Positions 59,629-64,000 of a DNA stretch of 64,000 nucleotides are shown one piece after another. How positions within the stretch are numbered: the first letter of the stretch is position 1; every line of letters starts with the position of its first letter. The stretch comes from JAJEAO01 sp963667635 (lineage in GTDB: Bacteria > Acidobacteriota > Vicinamibacteria > Marinacidobacterales > Marinacidobacteraceae), in assembly GCA_965232015.1 (NCBI GenBank), contig OZ246946.1, forward strand, positions 3,286,001 through 3,350,000. The letters run 5' to 3'. The translations under genes and the position numbers were made by a program. The notes below the pieces were generated by a model. That model searched no databases, had not been told where the DNA came from, and saw nothing but the letters and a program-made list of their open reading frames with translations.

Positions 59629-62600
59629 TCAGCGCCGCCCGGCGGCGTCTCCTGGTCGCCCCGCGTCGAGGTCCGCCGCCCCCTCGCTGTCTCCCCCGTT
59701 CCGTCGGGCCCCGAACCGGTAGGTGAGACCGATCTTCAGGCGGCGGCTCTTCGGGTTGTGCGTCAGGCCGTCGAACCCCTGCTCGTAGTCAACGCGGGGT
59801 GGCGGCTCGTCGGTCAGGTTCAGCGCCGAGAATGTGACGGTCACTCCGTTGTCGAGCCGCCACCGGACGTTGGCGTCCCACGTCAGGAACGGCTCGATGA
59901 AGGGGGTGCGGGTCCAGACGTAGCGGTCCTCGTATGAGGAGATGTGGTTGACCCAGCTCAACAGGCTGATGTCGTTCCAGTGGTAGCCAACCGACGCCCG
60001 CGTCTTCATCTTCGGCAGCGGCGGCGCGACCGGAATCTCCCGGTTGAACGCGCCCGCTACATCCTGCGCCTCGGTGAAACGAACGCCATCCATCTCCAGG
60101 GCGCGCAGGCGGTACTCCAGCAGCATGGTCGTGTCGAGGGTGGCGGAGAACCGGCCAGGCCCGGCATCGAAACGGGCGCCGACGCGCCAGTCGAAGCCCG
60201 ACGTCTCGACGCCGGGCCAGTTGGTCAAGTCCACCCGCACCCGCTCGATGTTGGCGGGGCTGCACGACCCGTCCGTCGCGCCGCCGGGGCAGAACACGCG
60301 GTGCTGCACCGCATCCAGCCGCCGCTGCCGTTCGTCCCGGGTCAGACCGGAGTCGTTTCCAGTGGCGTCGATGTAGAGCTGGACAACGTTGTCGTAGGGC
60401 AGTGGCGCGATCACTTCCGAGAAGTCGTACGTCCAGTAGTCGAATGTCATTTCGATGCCCGGCGTCGCGAACAGGACGAGGCCAACGTTCCAGGTCAGCG
60501 CCTCCTCGGGTACGAGGTTGCGGCTGCCGTAAGCGTCCACCGCCTTGTACGCCCCCACGGTGTCGAACCACTCGAGCGTCGTTCGGACATCCTCGTTCAG
60601 GTCGTCCACGGACGGCGCCCGGAAGGTGGACTGCACCGAGCCGCGCAGGGACAGGGCGTAGTTGGCGGACTCCATGATCTGCATGGTCGCCGCCGCCTTG
60701 GGATCGAAGCTGCTCACGGTGTCGTGGATCTCGTAGTTCGCGGCGAGCTGCGCGTCGAGTCGGGGGCCGATGTTCAGCGGGATCTCACCGAAGACCCGGT
60801 GCACGGTCTGGCTGGCCGCGTACGGGTGGAAGCCGGGAGTGAAGGTGAACGGGCCGACGACGGATCCGGTGAACCGTCCCCGGGCATCGATGCACGACCG
60901 GTCGCCTGGCGCCAGACACGGGTTGAGCGACAGGTTCGCCGCGTCGTTCGGGGTGGCCGACACGTCGAACCGCCGGAATTGGTAGCCGACGGCGTAGCTC
61001 GCCACGTCCTCGATCAGGGTTCCGCTCAGCGTCGCATCGCTGACCAGCAAGCCGGCCGTGCTCTTCAGGTTGACCTCCTCGTTGATCCAGTCGCGCAACG
61101 CGGCGCTGTTCGCCAGGGCCGGGTCGAAGGCCGGGTTCGCCGTGTGCTCGTAGGCCGCGCCCGGCTGCGCGGAGAACTGGAGGGCGTTGCTGAACGGGTT
61201 GTAGTACATGCAGTCGCCCTGGCCGGCCACTCGGTCGCCGACGCCGCCGAGCGCCAGACCCGAGGGCGACCGGGCGTCCGCCACGACGCCGACCCCGCAG
61301 GTCGGTCCCCCGTAGCCGCGGAACGCGAGGAACTTGCGGTACGCGTACTCGGCCGGCTGGTTCATGTTCCCGGCGGCGCGCGAGTAGCTGACGCCCACAT
61401 CGAGGGAGGCGTCCCGCTCGCCGAATCTCAGGTCGCGCGCCACCGAAGCGGCGAGGCGCCCGGTGCTCGACTTGCGGCTCAGGGTGCGCCCGGGACCGCT
61501 GTTGCCGATCAGGCGGCCATAGAAGTACCAGTCGTCGGACGCGAGGCAGTCGTCCGCGGACGCGAACCCCGCCGCGCCGTAATCCGACCCGCAAAACGCC
61601 TGTCGCCCCGGATTGTCCGGCTCGACCACCTGGAGCCCGTCGAACAGCGACACCGGCGGGAAGGACGGCGTCGTGAGGTAGTCCGGTACCCGGGCGTCGG
61701 CCCAGAGGGCCTCCAGATGGTAGGTGGTCCGGTCGTCCATCGGACCGTTCAGTTCGAAGAACGCCCGCGTGTGCTCCTGCTCCTCGATGAGGGTGTCCCA
61801 GATCTGGTAGCGGAACGCGCACGTGTTCGAGAGCAACGCGCCCCCGAGTTCCTCGCACGCCGGGTCGATGAAGAAGTCCCCGGCATCGCGCGCGCCGGCG
61901 AGCGTGGAGACGAGGTCGGCGCCCGCCAACGATGGCGTGAGGAAGGCCCCGGGGTTGCCCGTGCTCGACCAGCCCCAGAACGTCTCCGAGCGGGTGCGCA
62001 CGGCCCAGTCCCGCTCGATCAGATCCAGCTCCTGGCGGTCAACCCGCTCCACCGAAAGGACCGCGCGAGCCGGTCCGATTTTCCCACCCCAGATCGCGCC
62101 GAACGTCGTATCGCCGGCGCCGTCGAAGTCGTCGTGCGAGGCCGAGATCTCCAGACCCTCGAAGTCGTCTCGGGTCACGAAGTTGGCGACGCCGGCCACC
62201 GCGTCCGACCCGTAGATGGCCGCTGCCCCCTCCTTGAGCACCTCGATCCGGTCGAGCGCGATCGCCGGGAAGACGTTCACGTCCACGAAGCGCCCGCCGA
62301 AGAGGCGGGCGGGGACCGGGGTCTGTCGCCGGCCGTTGAAGAGCACCAGGGTTCGCGACGCCCCGAGACCGCGCAGGTTCACGTTGGCCACCGTCTCCGG
62401 CACCGACAGTGCCTGGTCGTTGTACCAACTGTTCGCCTCGCCGATGACCGCGCTGCTCGCGCCCAGGTTCTTGAAGAAGTCGGTGACCGGCAGCGAGCCC
62501 AGCTCCTCCAGCTCCTCGCGGTCCACGACGGCCACCGCGTAGGGCAGATTGATGGGGGGTTCATCGAACGCCGTGCCGGTGACCGCGACCGTGACCTCTT

Positions 62601-62982
62601 CGAACAGGCTGCCGATCTGGAGGACAGCGTCGATCGTCGCCGTCGCCCCCGCCGCCAGCTCGACGCTGTCCCGCGACGCGGAAAGAAAGCCCGGCAACGT
62701 GAACGAGACCGTGTAGGTCCCCGCCGGCAGCCCGCTGAACGCATAGCGCCCCTCGGTGTCCGTCACCTCGAGTCGCGGCGCGCCGGCCAGCGGGGGGCCG
62801 GCCACCTCGACCGTCGCTCCCGGCAGGACGCCTCCGGTGTCGTCGGTCACGGTCCCCGTGATTCCTCCGCGCTGGGCAAGCGCGGGAAGCGGCAGCGCGA
62901 CCAGGCACAGCACGAGCCGGAAATGTCTGGAGGGACTGATCCGACGACGCTGCACCCGAAGTTTCACGACCGAGAGTGTCAC
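59629..62982 (-). CDS. TonB-dependent receptor with carboxypeptidase-regulatory domain
   Basis: 1117 aa from GTG 62982; GTG 62967 and 62955 are alternatives and none has a strong Shine-Dalgarno. Signal peptide (LVLCLVALPLPALAQ), then a carboxypeptidase-regulatory domain (GITGTVTDDTGGVLPGATVE), plug (NLRGLGASRTLVLFNGRRQT, VLKEGAAAIYGSDAVAGVAN) and a long barrel ending LKIGLTYRFGAR with ~25 extra residues. The plug carries the classical AIYGSDAVAGV pattern, different from the Oar-like receptor at 17 kb, so it is closer to siderophore or peptide receptors. Substrate unknown. Upstream lie two copies of a foldable repeat. Longer frames extend through the repeats without conserved sequence. Confidence 0.9.
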   Translation of the reverse strand: MTLSVVKLRVQRRRISPSRHFRLVLCLVALPLPALAQRGGITGTVTDDTGGVLPGATVEVAGPPLAGAPRLEVTDTEGRYAFSGLPAGTYTVSFTLPGFLSASRDSVELAAGATATIDAVLQIGSLFEEVTVAVTGTAFDEPPINLPYAVAVVDREELEELGSLPVTDFFKNLGASSAVIGEANSWYNDQALSVPETVANVNLRGLGASRTLVLFNGRRQTPVPARLFGGRFVDVNVFPAIALDRIEVLKEGAAAIYGSDAVAGVANFVTRDDFEGLEISASHDDFDGAGDTTFGAIWGGKIGPARAVLSVERVDRQELDLIERDWAVRTRSETFWGWSSTGNPGAFLTPSLAGADLVSTLAGARDAGDFFIDPACEELGGALLSNTCAFRYQIWDTLIEEQEHTRAFFELNGPMDDRTTYHLEALWADARVPDYLTTPSFPPVSLFDGLQVVEPDNPGRQAFCGSDYGAAGFASADDCLASDDWYFYGRLIGNSGPGRTLSRKSSTGRLAASVARDLRFGERDASLDVGVSYSRAAGNMNQPAEYAYRKFLAFRGYGGPTCGVGVVADARSPSGLALGGVGDRVAGQGDCMYYNPFSNALQFSAQPGAAYEHTANPAFDPALANSAALRDWINEEVNLKSTAGLLVSDATLSGTLIEDVASYAVGYQFRRFDVSATPNDAANLSLNPCLAPGDRSCIDARGRFTGSVVGPFTFTPGFHPYAASQTVHRVFGEIPLNIGPRLDAQLAANYEIHDTVSSFDPKAAATMQIMESANYALSLRGSVQSTFRAPSVDDLNEDVRTTLEWFDTVGAYKAVDAYGSRNLVPEEALTWNVGLVLFATPGIEMTFDYWTYDFSEVIAPLPYDNVVQLYIDATGNDSGLTRDERQRRLDAVQHRVFCPGGATDGSCSPANIERVRVDLTNWPGVETSGFDWRVGARFDAGPGRFSATLDTTMLLEYRLRALEMDGVRFTEAQDVAGAFNREIPVAPPLPKMKTRASVGYHWNDISLLSWVNHISSYEDRYVWTRTPFIEPFLTWDANVRWRLDNGVTVTFSALNLTDEPPPRVDYEQGFDGLTHNPKSRRLKIGLTYRFGARRNGGDSEGAADLDAGRPGDAAGRR

Positions 62983-63053
62983 ACCGAGCGCCCACCGACG
63001 AGCGCGAGGAAGGTCGTCAGGTTCGAAGGACGAGTGGAGCGAGGGCTTTCCAT

Positions 63054-63091
63054 CGGTCGGGCGTGAATCGCCACCTGGAGACAGGCGACCG
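63054..63091 (+). other. foldable repeat, copy 1 (candidate structured RNA)
   Basis: On the plus strand: outer stem CGGTCG/CGACCG (63054-63059 with 63086-63091), then GGCG-TGAAT-CGCC, a single A, and CCTG-GAGA-CAGG, a stem capped by a GNRA tetraloop. Every base except the loops and one A is paired: a three-way junction of 38 bases. The GNRA loop is on the plus strand, pointing to transcription toward the sigma-factor gene. Confidence 0.5.
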
Positions 63092-63295
63092 GCCCCACCG
63101 GCTCGCTGCTCTGGCTTCGCACCGAACCGCTGCGAGGCAGGCATCGAAAATTCATGTGGACCCGGCGGGCGCCCCTTGCGAGGACGGCCCAGCGCGGCTA
63201 AAACACGGGAATTGAGCCGCGGCGCCGATTTCCTCCGGCGAGCGGCCGATTCGAGGCCCTGCGAAGAGGGCCGAGACGACCTTGCCACGACCGAT

Positions 63296-63334
63296 CGGTC
63301 GGGCGTGGAACCGCCACCAGGAGACCGGCGACCT
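63296..63334 (+). other. foldable repeat, copy 2 (candidate structured RNA)
   Basis: Same plan as copy 1: CGGTC-G/C-GACC outer stem (outermost pair lost), GGCG-TGGAAC-CGCC, a single A, CCAG-GAGA-CCGG with one mismatch. The GAGA loop and stem lengths are kept; the first loop is one base longer. It lies 113 bases before the sigma-factor start. Confidence 0.5.
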
Positions 63335-63446
63335 GCCCACTACGGCCCACTTCCCGGCTCCCCGCGCGGGTCCGCCTTCCCGCCGCACGCCGCACCGGAG
63401 CGTCGGATCCGGGACATCGCGAAGCTCGAGGCGCCAGCGAGAGGTC

Positions 63447-64000
63447 GTGGCGGAGGACCACCTGGATCTCGTGTCCTCGATCGCCCGCCGGTACCGGGGT
63501 TACGGACTGCCGTACGACGATCTGGTGCAGGAGGGGACGCTGGGGCTTCTCGCGGCGGTTCGAAACTACGACACGAAGCGCGGCGTACCCTTCCGGGCGT
63601 ACGCGGCCCGTTGGATCCGGCAGGCGATCTGTCGGGGGGTCTCGATCCGGTGCCGCATCATTCGCATCCCGCTCGACGTCCTTCAGATTCGCCGGCGCCT
63701 GCATCAGGTGAGAGCGCAACTGGAACAGGAGGCGGCAGCGTCCGGACGCTCGCCGACCGTCGAGGAGTGCGCCCGGGTCATGGGCGTCACGCCCGATGTG
63801 CTGCGGACCACGCTCCGGCGGGTGCCGGAGTTCACCTCGCTCGACGCTCCGCGCGGCGGGAAGGGTATGTCGCTCGTTCCGCTGCCGCCGGACACCCGTC
63901 CCTGTCCCTTCGCCTCGGCGGCGTCCCGGGAGCGAGGTCGGCTCCTGCGATCGGCCATCGCCGAACTGCCCGGCCGGTTGGGGCGGGTGATGCGTCGTCG
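63447..64000 (+). CDS. sigma-70-family RNA polymerase sigma factor (3' end cut by window)
   Basis: 184 codons, open to the window edge. From GTG 63447, with GAGAGG 2-3 bases upstream (short spacing, so the start is uncertain). Region 2: EDHLDLVSSIARRYRGYG, YDDLVQEGTLGLLAAVRNYD and FRAYAARWIRQAICRGV. Region 3: IRIPLDVLQIRRRLHQ, PTVEECARVMGVTPDVL and EFTSLDAP. Region 4 begins RSAIAELPGRLGRV and is cut off. No region 1.1 and little of 1.2 precede it, so it is a group 2/3-type alternative sigma factor rather than the housekeeping one. Two structured repeats lie upstream. Confidence 0.85.
   Translation, partial: MAEDHLDLVSSIARRYRGYGLPYDDLVQEGTLGLLAAVRNYDTKRGVPFRAYAARWIRQAICRGVSIRCRIIRIPLDVLQIRRRLHQVRAQLEQEAAASGRSPTVEECARVMGVTPDVLRTTLRRVPEFTSLDAPRGGKGMSLVPLPPDTRPCPFASAASRERGRLLRSAIAELPGRLGRVMRR

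Larger units (their letters stand above)
62983..63446. other. divergent intergenic region with two structured repeats
   Basis: About 464 bases between the TonB receptor start and the sigma-factor start. It holds two copies of a compact stem-loop motif (next entries) 242 bases apart. Small frames cross it on both strands but look like chance. In one frame just before the sigma gene the codons read PERRIRDIAKLE, which would suit a sigma N-terminus; if so a single-base shift separates it from the gene. Confidence 0.55.

Noticed and set aside
59944..63066. 1040-codon plus-strand frame opposite the TonB receptor
   Set aside because: Shadow of the receptor gene; composition biased and no domains.
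63054..63334. known riboswitch (cobalamin, guanidine or similar) at the structured repeats
   Set aside because: None of the consensus cores I know for those classes is present; it is left as an unnamed motif.

Overview
The window is high-GC DNA from an uncultured, probably host- or particle-associated Gram-negative bacterium. Acidobacteriota (Vicinamibacteria-like) is my best guess, from Oar-type TonB receptors with an N-terminal carboxypeptidase-regulatory domain, secreted D-aminoacylase, BNR/VPS10-like and LVIVD propeller proteins, orphan AAA_14/DUF4143 ATPases and frequent GTG/TTG starts. I see no rRNA, tRNA, CRISPR array or intact insertion sequence. The taxon is inference.

Layout. 0-4.2 kb: a heterodimeric ABC exporter pair and a thioredoxin-like protein (minus strand). 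4.5-16.5 kb: a complete Na+-translocating NADH:quinone reductase set (nqrA, B, C, D, E, F, apbE, nqrM). It is split: nqrAB and nqrCDEF are separated by about 4.1 kb holding a NYN-domain protein, a conserved unknown, an ARPP-1/DUF6569 protein and a divergent NrtR-type Nudix regulator. 16.5-21.5 kb: a HigA-like antitoxin without toxin, an Oar-like TonB receptor, and a complete DarT-NADAR toxin-antitoxin pair. 21.5-24.7 kb: two DUF4143 ATPases and a GGQ release-factor-like protein. 24.75-31 kb: an IetAS-like AAA ATPase plus subtilisin defence pair lies exactly between two 777-bp direct copies of the 3' end of a D-aminoacylase gene; the left copy is a truncated pseudogene.

31-39.9 kb: a plus-strand run with a giant BNR/VPS10-like protein, a membrane protein, a secreted subtilase with a barrel-like C-terminus and a TPR protein. 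40.3-49.6 kb is accessory: a third DUF4143 ATPase, a VIT-family transporter, a lipoprotein, a serine-hydrolase stub fused to a frameshifted integrase remnant, an OLD-like AAA-DUF4435 protein (candidate merged PARIS-type defence gene), an HsdM scrap, a broken VapBC pair, a small membrane protein-heme oxygenase-CutA chain and a DUF429 protein. 49.7-59.4 kb: one plus-strand run starting with a proline-racemase-family enzyme and ending with an ornithine-cyclodeaminase-family enzyme, which may work together in hydroxyproline use. Between them are three paralogous Ig-like/LVIVD secreted proteins and a YncE-like propeller. 59.6-64 kb: a second TonB receptor, two copies of a compact foldable repeat, and a sigma-70-family gene running off the end.

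Main themes: sodium-motive respiration; secreted peptide and hydroxyamino-acid scavenging; and stacked defence or addiction modules, several acting on NAD or ADP-ribose (NrtR/ARPP-1, DarT-NADAR). The best leads are the repeat-flanked IetAS insertion, the NAD-linked cassette inside nqr, the AAA-DUF4435 gene amid restriction-modification debris, and the small structured repeats.
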